Made by a program: the position numbers and the translations under genes
Source of the DNA: Plantibacter sp. PA-3-X8
Lineage (GTDB): Bacteria; Actinomycetota; Actinomycetes; Actinomycetales; Microbacteriaceae
Direction: 5' to 3'
NCBI RefSeq assembly: GCF_003856975.1
Contig: NZ_CP033107.1
Coordinates: 3,286,001-3,350,000, forward strand
Length of the DNA stretch: 64,000 nt
Notes under the pieces: generated by a model
Seen by the model: the letters and a program-made list of their open reading frames with translations, nothing else
Told to the model about the DNA's origin: nothing
Databases searched by the model: none
Shown here: piece by piece, positions 52,868-63,401 of the stretch
Layout of the letters: each line of letters begins with the position of its first letter
Position numbering within the stretch: the stretch's first letter is position 1

Positions 52868-53134
52868 ATGAGTGCCGAAGACTACCTGCCCGCCGATGGC
52901 GGCATCACGATGTTCTCCACGACCTGGTGCGGGTACTGCGCCCGACTGAAGCACCAGCTGTCCGCAGCCGGCATCCCGTTCACCGAGGTCGACATCGAGC
53001 AGGTCCCGGGGACCGCCGACCTCGTCGCCTCGCTGAACGGCGGCAACCAGACGGTCCCGACGGTGATCTTCCCCGACCGCTCGACCGCGACGAACCCGTC
53101 GCTCGCTCAGGTGAAGGCGGCACTCGGCGTCTGA
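52868..53134 (+). CDS. mycoredoxin (glutaredoxin-like)
   Basis: An 88-residue glutaredoxin-fold protein. The active-site CGYC (about 21-24, in TTWCGYCARLKHQL) and the NQTVPTVIFPD cis-Pro region with GTADLVASLNGG fit actinobacterial mycoredoxin, which uses mycothiol instead of glutathione. It would reduce mycothiolated proteins. This supports an actinomycete source. Start ATG at 52868. It converges with the helicase gene after 57 bases. Confidence 0.9.
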   Translation: MSAEDYLPADGGITMFSTTWCGYCARLKHQLSAAGIPFTEVDIEQVPGTADLVASLNGGNQTVPTVIFPDRSTATNPSLAQVKAALGV

Positions 53135-53191
53135 CCAGCCGACGACGTCCGGCCGGGCGACCTGTGGTCACCCGGTCGGACGAACCGGACG

Positions 53192-55375
53192 TCAGGCGCC
53201 CAGTGCCTCGCGGAGCAGGTGGACGAGGGCGTTCAGCTGCACCGAGTCGACCGACGCGACGTCCTGGTCGCTTCCGTCGAGCGCGCGAGCGGCCAGGCCC
53301 TGCTTGCTGTCGATGAGTTCCGCGACCTTCGCGTCGATCGTGTGCGCGGCGATGATGCGCCAGGCGGTGACCGGCTCCTCCTGACCGATGCGGTGCACGC
53401 GGTCGATCGCCTGGGTCTGCTCGGCGGCTGTCCAGGACAACTCGGCGAGCACGACGTTGGACGCGGCCTGCAGGTTGACGCCGACGCCGGCGGCGGTGAG
53501 CGAACAGACCGCGACCGCGACCTCCGGATCGGTGTTGAACGCGTCGATCGCGGCCTGACGCGCCTGCGCGGTCTGGTCGCCGCGGAGCGACACCGTCTTC
53601 AAGCCGCGACCCGCGAACAACTGCTCGGCCGCGTTCATGACGTCGATGTGCTTCGCGAAGAACACGACCTTGCCCACGGACCTCGCGAGCTGCGCCGTGT
53701 AATCGGCGGCGAGGACGGCCTTGGCCTGACCGATCTTGCGGATCATGGTGAACACGTTCTCCGTGCCACCGGCGGCCTTGGACTCGTCGAGCTCGGCCTG
53801 GGCGACCATGCGCATGAGGTCGGTGTTCGGCTCGTGCAGCGCGTCGACGCGCTCACCACGCGACTCCAGGACCCGCACGTAGCGGGACTTGAGCCGTTGC
53901 CCGAGCTCGGCCTCCGCGTCGCGGATGGACCGGATCGCCTCGTCGTCGAGCTCGACCGGGAGGTCGGCGACGCGCTTGGCGGGCAGGTCCTTGGCGACGT
54001 CGAGCTTCTTGCGGCGCACGATGCCCATGTCGATGACGGCGGACCGCGCGGCGGCGTAGAAGGCGTGCTCGGCCGGGGTCAGGCCGGTGTCCTCGAGCCG
54101 CTCCATGAGTTCGGCGGTCGGCTTGCCGTCCTTGATCCAGCCGAGGAACTGCCAGATGGCATTGAAGTCCTCGACGTCGTTGATCAGCGGCGTACCCGTC
54201 AGCGCGAGCAGCAGCGGGTCCTGGCCGGGCGTCGCCTTCCGGATCCGGTTCGCGAGTGACAGCACGTGCTGCGAGCGCTGGGAGTGGAGGTTCTTGATGA
54301 AGTGCGCCTCGTCGACCACCATGCCGCGGAAGCCGAGCGTCCCGAGCCAGGCGAGGTGGCGGTCGAGGACCTCGTAGTTCACGATGATGACGTCGGCGAA
54401 GGCGTCGAGCGCCTGGCCGTCGCCGTGGATGACCGTGGCGCGTCGGTGCGGCGTCCAGCGCTCGACCTCGCGCGCCCAGTTCATCTTGACGACGTTCGGC
54501 ACGATGACGAGGAGCGGGTACGCCTCGGCGACCGAGGCGGCGAGGACCGACTGCGCGGTCTTGCCGAGGCCCGGCTCGTCGGCGAGCAGGAAGGAACGGT
54601 GTCCTTCACGGACGCTCTCGACGAAGCGCGCCTGGTGCTTCATGACTTCGAGGCCGCGCGGCGAGAGCCGGTCGAGCTTCGGGGCGTCGGGCAGGTCCAT
54701 CGAGGCCGCTCCCCCGCCGGAACCGAGCTCGAACGCCTTGTACAGGGGGCCCATGAGCTCCCAGCTGTCGAGTCGTCGACGCACGGTCGGCTGCGGTGCC
54801 GCCTGGCTGAAATCCGGGGCGAGGAACGGATTGGCCAACTGACGTGCCTTGACCGACTGCGGGATGACCTGCTTCTCGGCGAGCTCGGCCGGGACGACGG
54901 ACTCCACGACGGGCTTCTCGACGGTGATGATGAGTTCGTCGGCGCTGAGTTCGGCGCCCGACTCGAGGAGCCAGTCGCGCCGGAGCCGCTGCGCGACGGG
55001 GCTCGTCGCGGCGTCGGCCTCGAGGAGCTGGATGAGCGAGGTGTCGCGCGCCGCCGTCTTGGCGAGGATGGTCGCCACACCGTCGAGGCGCTTCAGGAGC
55101 TCGGCCCGCGTGGCGTCGCTGTAGCTCGTGTCGGCCTTGACCCTGGCGCGTTCCTCGCGGACGAGGAAGGCGATGACCTGGTACTTGGTCCGGTTGGTTG
55201 GCCCGACCTTGCCCTTCTGCGCCTTCGCCTCGACCTCGCGCACCTTGCGGGCGAGGATGGGGATGATCGGCGCGTCGTCGTCGTGACGCGACGAGGACCC
55301 TCTGGGGTTCGAGCGGCCAGATGAACGGGTGCTGGAACGCCCCTGGGAACGGCGTTGCTGGCCGGTGTGCGGCAT
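53192..55375 (-). CDS. SNF2-type DEAD/DEAH helicase
   Basis: A 727-residue Swi2/Snf2 ATPase. The N-terminal 240 residues are a basic then mixed region of no known fold. The helicase core has Walker A DEPGLGKT (266-273), DEAH (355-358), LALTGTPLIND (motif III) and, in the second lobe, RVHRIGQEEPVTAWR (motif VI). The core usually reads DEMGLGKT; Pro replaces Met. It likely remodels or translocates along DNA, with repair or replication roles inferred. AGGAGG right before ATG 55375 sets the start. Single gene. Confidence 0.88.
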   Translation of the reverse strand: MPHTGQQRRSQGRSSTRSSGRSNPRGSSSRHDDDAPIIPILARKVREVEAKAQKGKVGPTNRTKYQVIAFLVREERARVKADTSYSDATRAELLKRLDGVATILAKTAARDTSLIQLLEADAATSPVAQRLRRDWLLESGAELSADELIITVEKPVVESVVPAELAEKQVIPQSVKARQLANPFLAPDFSQAAPQPTVRRRLDSWELMGPLYKAFELGSGGGAASMDLPDAPKLDRLSPRGLEVMKHQARFVESVREGHRSFLLADEPGLGKTAQSVLAASVAEAYPLLVIVPNVVKMNWAREVERWTPHRRATVIHGDGQALDAFADVIIVNYEVLDRHLAWLGTLGFRGMVVDEAHFIKNLHSQRSQHVLSLANRIRKATPGQDPLLLALTGTPLINDVEDFNAIWQFLGWIKDGKPTAELMERLEDTGLTPAEHAFYAAARSAVIDMGIVRRKKLDVAKDLPAKRVADLPVELDDEAIRSIRDAEAELGQRLKSRYVRVLESRGERVDALHEPNTDLMRMVAQAELDESKAAGGTENVFTMIRKIGQAKAVLAADYTAQLARSVGKVVFFAKHIDVMNAAEQLFAGRGLKTVSLRGDQTAQARQAAIDAFNTDPEVAVAVCSLTAAGVGVNLQAASNVVLAELSWTAAEQTQAIDRVHRIGQEEPVTAWRIIAAHTIDAKVAELIDSKQGLAARALDGSDQDVASVDSVQLNALVHLLREALGA

Positions 55376-55540
55376 GCTCCTCCTGAGCAGTCGAAGAGCC
55401 TCATCGGCCGAGGGGCCGGAAGAGACGGGCGTCGGGCCCGACTGGTCGTCGTGGAGCAACAGAGCGTTGCACGAGACCGACACGGGCGCCCGACGGGCGT
55501 GTGCCCAGTCTACGCCATCGGCCGCATCGGTCGCGAGCGC

Positions 55541-55933
55541 TCAGTCCGGCGCGCTGTCGACGAGTCCGAACCGCTCCAGTTCGGCGTCGTCGAGCATGCG
55601 AGAACGGATGAGGAACCGCTGCCCCGTCGGGGCCTCGACGCTGAACCCGCTGCCGCGCCCCTGCACCACGTCGATCGTCAGGTGCGTGTACTTCCAGTAC
55701 TCGAACTGGGAACGCGACATGTAGACCTCGACGGGCGCGTCGAGCCCGGGCACGTCGAGCGTGTCGAGCAGGACGTCGACCGCGCCCGTGCGGAACATCC
55801 CGACGGGGTAGCACATGGGCGAACTCCCGTCGCAGCATCCGCCGGACTGATGGAACATGAGCGGTCCGTGCAGCGCGGTCATCTCCCGCACCAGTGCGGC
55901 CGCAGCGTCGGTGACGTCGACCCGTCCGGTCAT
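55541..55933 (-). CDS. DUF779 protein next to aldehyde dehydrogenase
   Basis: A 130-residue protein. FHQSGGCCDGSSPMCYPVG (about 27-45) is the Cys-rich signature of DUF779, a small family regularly found beside acetaldehyde dehydrogenase genes. The three cysteines there suggest metal or redox chemistry. GGAGG before ATG 55933 sets the start, and the longer frame to 56014 crosses the palindromic repeat. It is downstream of the dehydrogenase on the same strand. Function is not established; a helper of the dehydrogenase is inferred. Confidence 0.85.
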   Translation of the reverse strand: MTGRVDVTDAAAALVREMTALHGPLMFHQSGGCCDGSSPMCYPVGMFRTGAVDVLLDTLDVPGLDAPVEVYMSRSQFEYWKYTHLTIDVVQGRGSGFSVEAPTGQRFLIRSRMLDDAELERFGLVDSAPD

Positions 55934-55979
55934 GGTGTCCTCCTTCATCGTGTCGTGTATCCGGCCCTGCCCCTCCGCC

Positions 55980-56025
55980 GGTCCCTGAGCCTCTCGAAGG
56001 GCGCCCTTCGACAAGCTCAGGGACC
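55980..56025. repeat. complete palindromic repeat (GGTCCCTGAGC...GAAGGGC)
   Basis: Two 23-base arms, GGTCCCTGAGCCTCTCGAAG then GGC and its complement with two mismatches, adjoin with no loop (21 of 23 match). A partial third copy (GCTCAGGGACCGG) follows at 56034-56046. It lies between the aldehyde dehydrogenase stop and the DUF779 start, so it could act as a transcript end or as a mobile palindrome. A matching single arm is at 28105. Confidence 0.85.
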
Positions 56026-56054
56026 GGGTGGGGGCTCAGGGACCGGGATGTGGA

Positions 56055-57578
<1,524 letters not shown>

Positions 57579-57692
57579 GTCACTCCTTGTCGACGACGTT
57601 GTCGGTGGCGCACCGCTCAGGTGCGTGCCGACGACGCTAGTCGGCCCGAGGTTGCAGGAGGTTGCGCCGAGGACCGCGGCCCGGATCGGCCG

Positions 57693-58988
57693 TCAGGACG
57701 CCGAGAGCTCGGCGTCGATCGCCTCGATGCGGGCGACGAGGCCGGCGCGCTTCGGTGACCGCGGCGGCAGCAGTCGGAGGCAGGCGTGCAGGATCTCGAC
57801 GTCGTCGGGCGCGGCCGCGGTCCGGATGTAGTCGTGCAGCAGGTCCGCCGAGGCGTCGGTCAGCATCGCCTCGCGGAGGCGCGTCGCGACCCGGTCGCGG
57901 AGGTCGACGACACCGGGGGCGGTGGAGTCGGGCAGGAGCGGACCCGGGTACGCGGCCAGCGCAGCGCGGTGGGCGCCGCGGTCGAGGAGGGACAGCACCT
58001 GGTGGGCGTCGAGCTGGAGCGGGGTGGTGAGCCGGTACGGCCGCGAGGCCGGCACGAGTGTCGGCGCGGTCCCGCCGAGCACCTTCCGCAGCCGGACGAG
58101 CTCCGCCCGGAGGGTGACCGACGCCTCGTCCGCGTCGTAGAGCAGCCCGGCGAGCGCGTCGGCGCTCAGGCCCTGGTGGTGCCAGGCCAGCAGGGTCAGG
58201 ATCTCGGCGTGCCGTCGGCTGAGCTCGGTCGGGCGACTCGCCCCGTGTCCGACCAGCAGGCCGGTGTCACGGCCGAGCACCTGCAGGCCGGGCCGCACCG
58301 TGGTCGTCCGGCGGGCTGTGTCCGTTCGTGGGCGACCGGCGAACCGGCGGTCGGTGACCGCGCGCAGCCGCTGCACCATGATCTCGGACTCGACGGCGGC
58401 GGCGGTCGCCTCCATGAGCGGCAGCGCATGCGAGGCGACCGCCTGCGGGCCACCGGTGATGTCGATCACGCCGATGATCTGCCGGGTCTCGGGATCGTGC
58501 ACCGGGACCGCCGTGCAGCTCCACGGGTGCACGAGGCGGTTGAAGTGCTCGGCCGCGTGGATCTGGATGCCGTGGTCGAGTTCGAGCGCGGTGCCCGGGG
58601 CGCTCGTTCCCACCTCCCGCTCCGACCACCCGGCACCCTCGACGAAGAGCATGCCCTCCGCCCGTCGCCGCAGATGACGGTCGCCGTCCACCCAGAGCAG
58701 TCTGCCCATGGCGTCGCCCACCGCGACGAGCATGCCGGAGTCGTCGTCCGCGTCGTTGACCAGCAGCTTGGTGATCACCGGGAGGACGCCGGCGAGCGGG
58801 TGCCCGAGCCGGTGGTCGCGCAACTCGTCCTCGTCGAAGGCGAGCTCCGGCATGAGGTTGTCCGGGTCGAGGTGACGGCCCATCGACCGTTCCCACGACT
58901 CGCGGACGAGCCGTCGGACGAGTCCGCGCTGCGCTTCGGCACGCGCCGGGGCCGCCAGCCACGGACTGGACACCTCACCACCACCCAT
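57693..58988 (-). CDS. GAF-domain transcriptional regulator with winged helix
   Basis: A 431-residue regulator. The N-half (about 30-200) resembles a GAF/sensor region like that of AcoR, with WSCTAVPVHDPETRQIIGVIDITGG. The C-terminal winged helix-turn-helix is at about 245-320 (SRRHAEILTLLAWHHQGLSADALAGLL...VTLRAELVRLRKVLGG), similar to OmpR/SARP DNA-binding domains rather than the sigma-54 AAA+ type. It probably responds to an alcohol or aldehyde and activates the dehydrogenase gene downstream. GTG at 58973 is an alternative start. Confidence 0.8.
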   Translation of the reverse strand: MGGGEVSSPWLAAPARAEAQRGLVRRLVRESWERSMGRHLDPDNLMPELAFDEDELRDHRLGHPLAGVLPVITKLLVNDADDDSGMLVAVGDAMGRLLWVDGDRHLRRRAEGMLFVEGAGWSEREVGTSAPGTALELDHGIQIHAAEHFNRLVHPWSCTAVPVHDPETRQIIGVIDITGGPQAVASHALPLMEATAAAVESEIMVQRLRAVTDRRFAGRPRTDTARRTTTVRPGLQVLGRDTGLLVGHGASRPTELSRRHAEILTLLAWHHQGLSADALAGLLYDADEASVTLRAELVRLRKVLGGTAPTLVPASRPYRLTTPLQLDAHQVLSLLDRGAHRAALAAYPGPLLPDSTAPGVVDLRDRVATRLREAMLTDASADLLHDYIRTAAAPDDVEILHACLRLLPPRSPKRAGLVARIEAIDAELSAS

Positions 58989-59048
58989 CCACGTCGACCG
59001 GTTCTGCGGACAGTGTATCCGCCGCAGCCCACCGGTCGACGGGTAACC

Positions 59049-61343
59049 TCAGGCGGCCGGACGGAACCGGCGGAGGCGCAGGCTGTTGAGCACGACGAAC
59101 ACGCTGGAGAACGCCATCGCCGCACCCGCGATCATCGGGTTGAGGAGGCCGAGCGCAGCGAGCGGGATCGCCGCCACATTGTACGCGAACGCCCAGAAGA
59201 GATTGCCGCGGATGATCCCGAGCGTCCGCCGGGAGAGCCGGACGGCGTCGATCGCCGTGGCGAGGGAACCGGAGACGATGCTGAGGTCGGCTGCGCCCTT
59301 GGCCGCATCCGTACCCGTCCCCATGGCGATGCCGAGATCGGCCGTGGCGATCGCCGCGGCGTCGTTCACCCCGTCGCCGATCATCGCGACGCGGTGACCG
59401 GCCGCCTGGAGCCGTTCGACGGCGGCGACCTTGTCGGAGGGGCTCGCGTCCGCGATCACCTCGGTGATCCCGATCTCCCCCGCGACCCGCGCTGCGACGG
59501 CCGCGTTGTCGCCGGTGAGGAGCACCGGTGTCATCCCCAGGGACACGGCGCGTCCGATGGCGGCGCGGGCCTCCGGCTTCACGGTGTCGGCGACCTCGAC
59601 GACGCCGCGGACCTCGCCGTCCCAGGCGACGACCACCACGGTGCTCGCACGCTCCGCGGCTGCAGTCAGGGCGCTCGCCGCGTCCGGTCCGATGCGGAAG
59701 CCCTGGTCCTCCGCGAAGGCGGGACGTCCGGCCAACACGGTTCCTCCGGTGATCGTGCCGGTGACGCCGAGCCCCTCGAGGCTCGCGAAGTCCGAGACCA
59801 CCGGACGAGCTGCATCGCGGCGGGTCGCTTCGGCGACGATCGCCTCGGCGATGGGGTGCTCGGAGGCCGCTTCGAGCGCCGCGCCGAGGGCGAGCACCTC
59901 ATCCGTCGCACCGGACGCCCAGACCTCCGTGACACTCATCCGCCCGGACGTGACGGTCCCCGTCTTGTCGAGCACGATGCGGTCGATGCCGCTCGCCCGC
60001 TCGAGCGCCTCCGGACCGGCTATGAGGATGCCGAGCTGCGCGCCACGCCCCGTCCCGACGAGGAGGGCCACCGGTGTCGCGAGCCCCAGCGCACACGGAC
60101 AGGCGATGATGAGGACGGCGACCGCGGCGGTGAACGCCGCCTCCATGGTCGAGCCGGTGAGCGCCCACACGATGGCGGTGCCGAGGGCGATCACCAGGAC
60201 GACCGGGACGAACACGCTCGAGACGCGGTCGGCGAGCCGTTGGACCCGGCTCTTCCCGAGCTGCGCCGCCTCGACCGCCTGAGCCATGCGCGCCAGCTGC
60301 GTCTCGGCGCCGACGGCCGTCGCCCGCACGACGAGACTGCCGCCGCGTGCGATCGTGCCACCGATGACCCGCGAGCCTGCCGTGAGCTCGACCGGGACGG
60401 ACTCCCCCGTCACGAGACTCTCGTCGACACTCGCCGCCCCCTCGACGACGATTCCGTCGGTGGCGACGGACTCGCCGGGACGCACGAGGAAGTGGTCTCC
60501 GACGAGCAGCTGCTCGATCGGGATCCGTTCCTCGGTGCGGGTGGGCGCCATGAGGTCGGTGGGGTCCGGCGCACGGTCCCGGAGCACGGAGACCTCGGAA
60601 GCACCCAGCGTCATGAGGTCGCGGAGTGCCTCGCCTGCCGCACGCTTCGAGCGCTGCTCGATGAGACGGCCGGCGAGCAGGAAGACGGTCACGCCGGCAG
60701 CCACCTCGAGGTACAGCGCGCTCGACGGGTCGGCGTCGGGTGCGAAGAAGGTGAACTCGTGCCGCATGCCCGTCATCCCGGCCATGCCGAAGAAGAGCGC
60801 CCAGACGGACCACAGGTAGGCAGCCCCCGTCCCGAGCGTGATGAGGGTGTCCATCGTCACCGAGCCGTGCCGCAGCGTCGCGAACGTCGCCCGGTGGAAC
60901 GGGTACCCACCCCAGAAGACGACCGGCGTCGCGAGGGTCAGCGAGAGCCACTGCCAGTGGTCGAACTGCCAGGCGGGGATCATCGCGAGCAGCACGACAG
61001 GCAATGCCAGCACCGCACTGACGACGAGGCGGGTGCGGAGCGTCGTCACGGTCGCCGAGGGGTCGGATGTCGGTCCCGACGTCGGAGTCTGCTCCCGGTC
61101 CGCCGCGGCGCGTTCGTCAGCGGGCGGACGCACCGTCGCCGTGTAGCCGGCCTTCGCGACGGCTGCGACCAGCTCGTCAGCGGTGACGGTGGAGGGCGCG
61201 GTCACCGTCGCCCGTTCGGTCGCGAGGTTGACCTGCGCCTCGACACCGTCGAGCGCGGTCAGCCGCTTCTCGACGCGTGCCACGCAGCTCGCGCAGGTCA
61301 TGCCCTCGATGTCGAGGTCGAGCTGGATGAGTGGCGCGCTCAT
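59049..61343 (-). CDS. copper-exporting P1B-type ATPase
   Basis: A 764-residue heavy-metal ATPase. The N-terminal HMA domain has GMTCASC (14-20); TGES is at 312-315, the membrane metal site CPC at 415-417 (IIACPCALGLATP), and the phosphorylated Asp459 in DKTGT. Later come the conserved HP in ASEHPIAEAI, GDGVNDAAA and MGTGTDAAKG. It pumps Cu(I) out of the cytoplasm. The ATG at 61343 overlaps the chaperone stop (ATGA), and a CsoR-like operator lies upstream of the pair. The 1,069-residue upstream open frame is spurious. Confidence 0.95.
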   Translation of the reverse strand: MSAPLIQLDLDIEGMTCASCVARVEKRLTALDGVEAQVNLATERATVTAPSTVTADELVAAVAKAGYTATVRPPADERAAADREQTPTSGPTSDPSATVTTLRTRLVVSAVLALPVVLLAMIPAWQFDHWQWLSLTLATPVVFWGGYPFHRATFATLRHGSVTMDTLITLGTGAAYLWSVWALFFGMAGMTGMRHEFTFFAPDADPSSALYLEVAAGVTVFLLAGRLIEQRSKRAAGEALRDLMTLGASEVSVLRDRAPDPTDLMAPTRTEERIPIEQLLVGDHFLVRPGESVATDGIVVEGAASVDESLVTGESVPVELTAGSRVIGGTIARGGSLVVRATAVGAETQLARMAQAVEAAQLGKSRVQRLADRVSSVFVPVVLVIALGTAIVWALTGSTMEAAFTAAVAVLIIACPCALGLATPVALLVGTGRGAQLGILIAGPEALERASGIDRIVLDKTGTVTSGRMSVTEVWASGATDEVLALGAALEAASEHPIAEAIVAEATRRDAARPVVSDFASLEGLGVTGTITGGTVLAGRPAFAEDQGFRIGPDAASALTAAAERASTVVVVAWDGEVRGVVEVADTVKPEARAAIGRAVSLGMTPVLLTGDNAAVAARVAGEIGITEVIADASPSDKVAAVERLQAAGHRVAMIGDGVNDAAAIATADLGIAMGTGTDAAKGAADLSIVSGSLATAIDAVRLSRRTLGIIRGNLFWAFAYNVAAIPLAALGLLNPMIAGAAMAFSSVFVVLNSLRLRRFRPAA

Positions 61344-61567
61344 GAGCGACGACCCACGAGGGTGTAGCCGGCCTCCTGGACGCCGGCACCGATGGCCGCC
61401 TCGTCGGCCGACGAGGCGCCCGAGACGGTGACCGTCCCCGCTTCGAGATCCACGGCGACCCCGTCGACGCCGGAGAGCGCGGAGAGCTCGGTCGTGACGG
61501 CGGACACGCAGTGCGCGCAGGTCATACCGTCGACCCGGTAGGTGATGGTTGCGGTGGTTTCGGACAT
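61340..61567 (-). CDS. copZ: CopZ-like copper chaperone (HMA domain)
   Basis: A 75-residue heavy-metal-associated domain protein. GMTCAHC (about 14-20) is the Cu(I)-binding loop; AIGAGVQEAGYTLV near the end completes the fold. It delivers copper to the ATPase encoded next, which overlaps by ATGA. GAGGAGG is seven bases before the ATG. The palindromic operator at 61600-61614 sits about 33 bases upstream of the start, as expected for a copper-responsive promoter. Confidence 0.93.
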   Translation of the reverse strand: MSETTATITYRVDGMTCAHCVSAVTTELSALSGVDGVAVDLEAGTVTVSGASSADEAAIGAGVQEAGYTLVGRRS

Positions 61568-61599
61568 GCGTCCTCCTCAGTGGATCGGAGCCTTCACTA

Positions 61600-61614
61600 T
61601 ACCCCCCCGGGGTA
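61600..61614. promoter_or_regulatory. CsoR-like copper operator
   Basis: TACCCC-CCC-GGGGTA is a 15-base palindrome in the promoter of the copper chaperone-ATPase genes. It resembles the G/C-tract dyads bound by the copper sensor CsoR. No csoR gene is in the window. Assignment from motif and context. Confidence 0.75.
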
Positions 61615-61720
61615 CCTGTTGCAACCGACCCGGCGCGACATGACGGCGAACTGATGAGGCATCGACACCGGGACGGCCGTCGCTCGACCGCGTGCATCCC
61701 GGCGCCGAGCGCGGACGAGC

Positions 61721-62314
61721 TCAGTCGGCCCGCACCGGGCCGATCGTCATCCAGGCGACCGCCGTGTTCGAGCAGGCCGGGACGGCTGACGAGGCCACGA
61801 AGACCGCCGTGAACGAGTGCGGCGGGTAGACCCGATAGCCGTCGCCGGTCACCGCCTCGCAGTCGTCGAGCGGCCCGCCGTCGGATCCGATGTTGACCGA
61901 GGTGAGGGTCGCCGACGCCGAACCTCCCGCTGGAAGCGTCACGTCGGCCGGCGCCGCGTCCTCCTGCTGGACCGCTGCGGCGCCCAACTGGGTGCCGTCG
62001 CCGTCTCCGACGACCGAGACCCCCGGAGCCCCGCGGAGGACACACGATTCCCGACCGGTGTTCGTGAACACGACGTTGGAGAAGATGCTGCCCGCACCTG
62101 CATCGGCCCCCGAGACGGTGACCTGGAGGACGCTGTCCGCGCACTGGCCCGCCGGCGCGTTCGGATCGACCGCAGCCGTTGACGTCGGGCTGCTCGTCGG
62201 TGACGGAGCCGCCGACGTCGCGATCGCCGAGGGGGACGGAGCGGGAGACCCCGCGCAACCTGCCAGGAGCAGGACGACGGCGAGCGGTGTGATGGTGAGG
62301 AGGGATCGGCGCAT
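61721..62314 (-). CDS. DUF4232 lipoprotein
   Basis: A 197-residue secreted lipoprotein. The signal and lipobox read MRRSLLTITPLAVVLLLAGC, giving lipidated Cys20, followed by a Ser/Pro/Thr linker to about 50. The DUF4232 beta domain has CADSVLQVTVSGADAGAGSIF, VVFTNTGRESCVLRGAPGVS and YRVYPPHSFTAVFVAS. Four Cys outside the lipidated one could form two bonds. The family is of unknown role, common in actinomycetes. Lone gene between the copper genes and malate dehydrogenase. Confidence 0.88.
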   Translation of the reverse strand: MRRSLLTITPLAVVLLLAGCAGSPAPSPSAIATSAAPSPTSSPTSTAAVDPNAPAGQCADSVLQVTVSGADAGAGSIFSNVVFTNTGRESCVLRGAPGVSVVGDGDGTQLGAAAVQQEDAAPADVTLPAGGSASATLTSVNIGSDGGPLDDCEAVTGDGYRVYPPHSFTAVFVASSAVPACSNTAVAWMTIGPVRAD

Positions 62315-62393
62315 GCGCTCACGCTAGCGACCGGGCGAGTCCGACGCCAGGGACCGACGTCCCCTGTCGACGTCCGGAGACCCTCCGCGGCGT

Positions 62394-63401
<1,008 letters not shown>

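Noticed and set aside
57786..61367. A 1,193-codon plus-strand open frame across the GAF regulator and copper ATPase genes
   Set aside because: It is the high-GC antisense shadow of two well-recognised minus-strand genes; its translation is Arg/Gly/His-rich without any fold.
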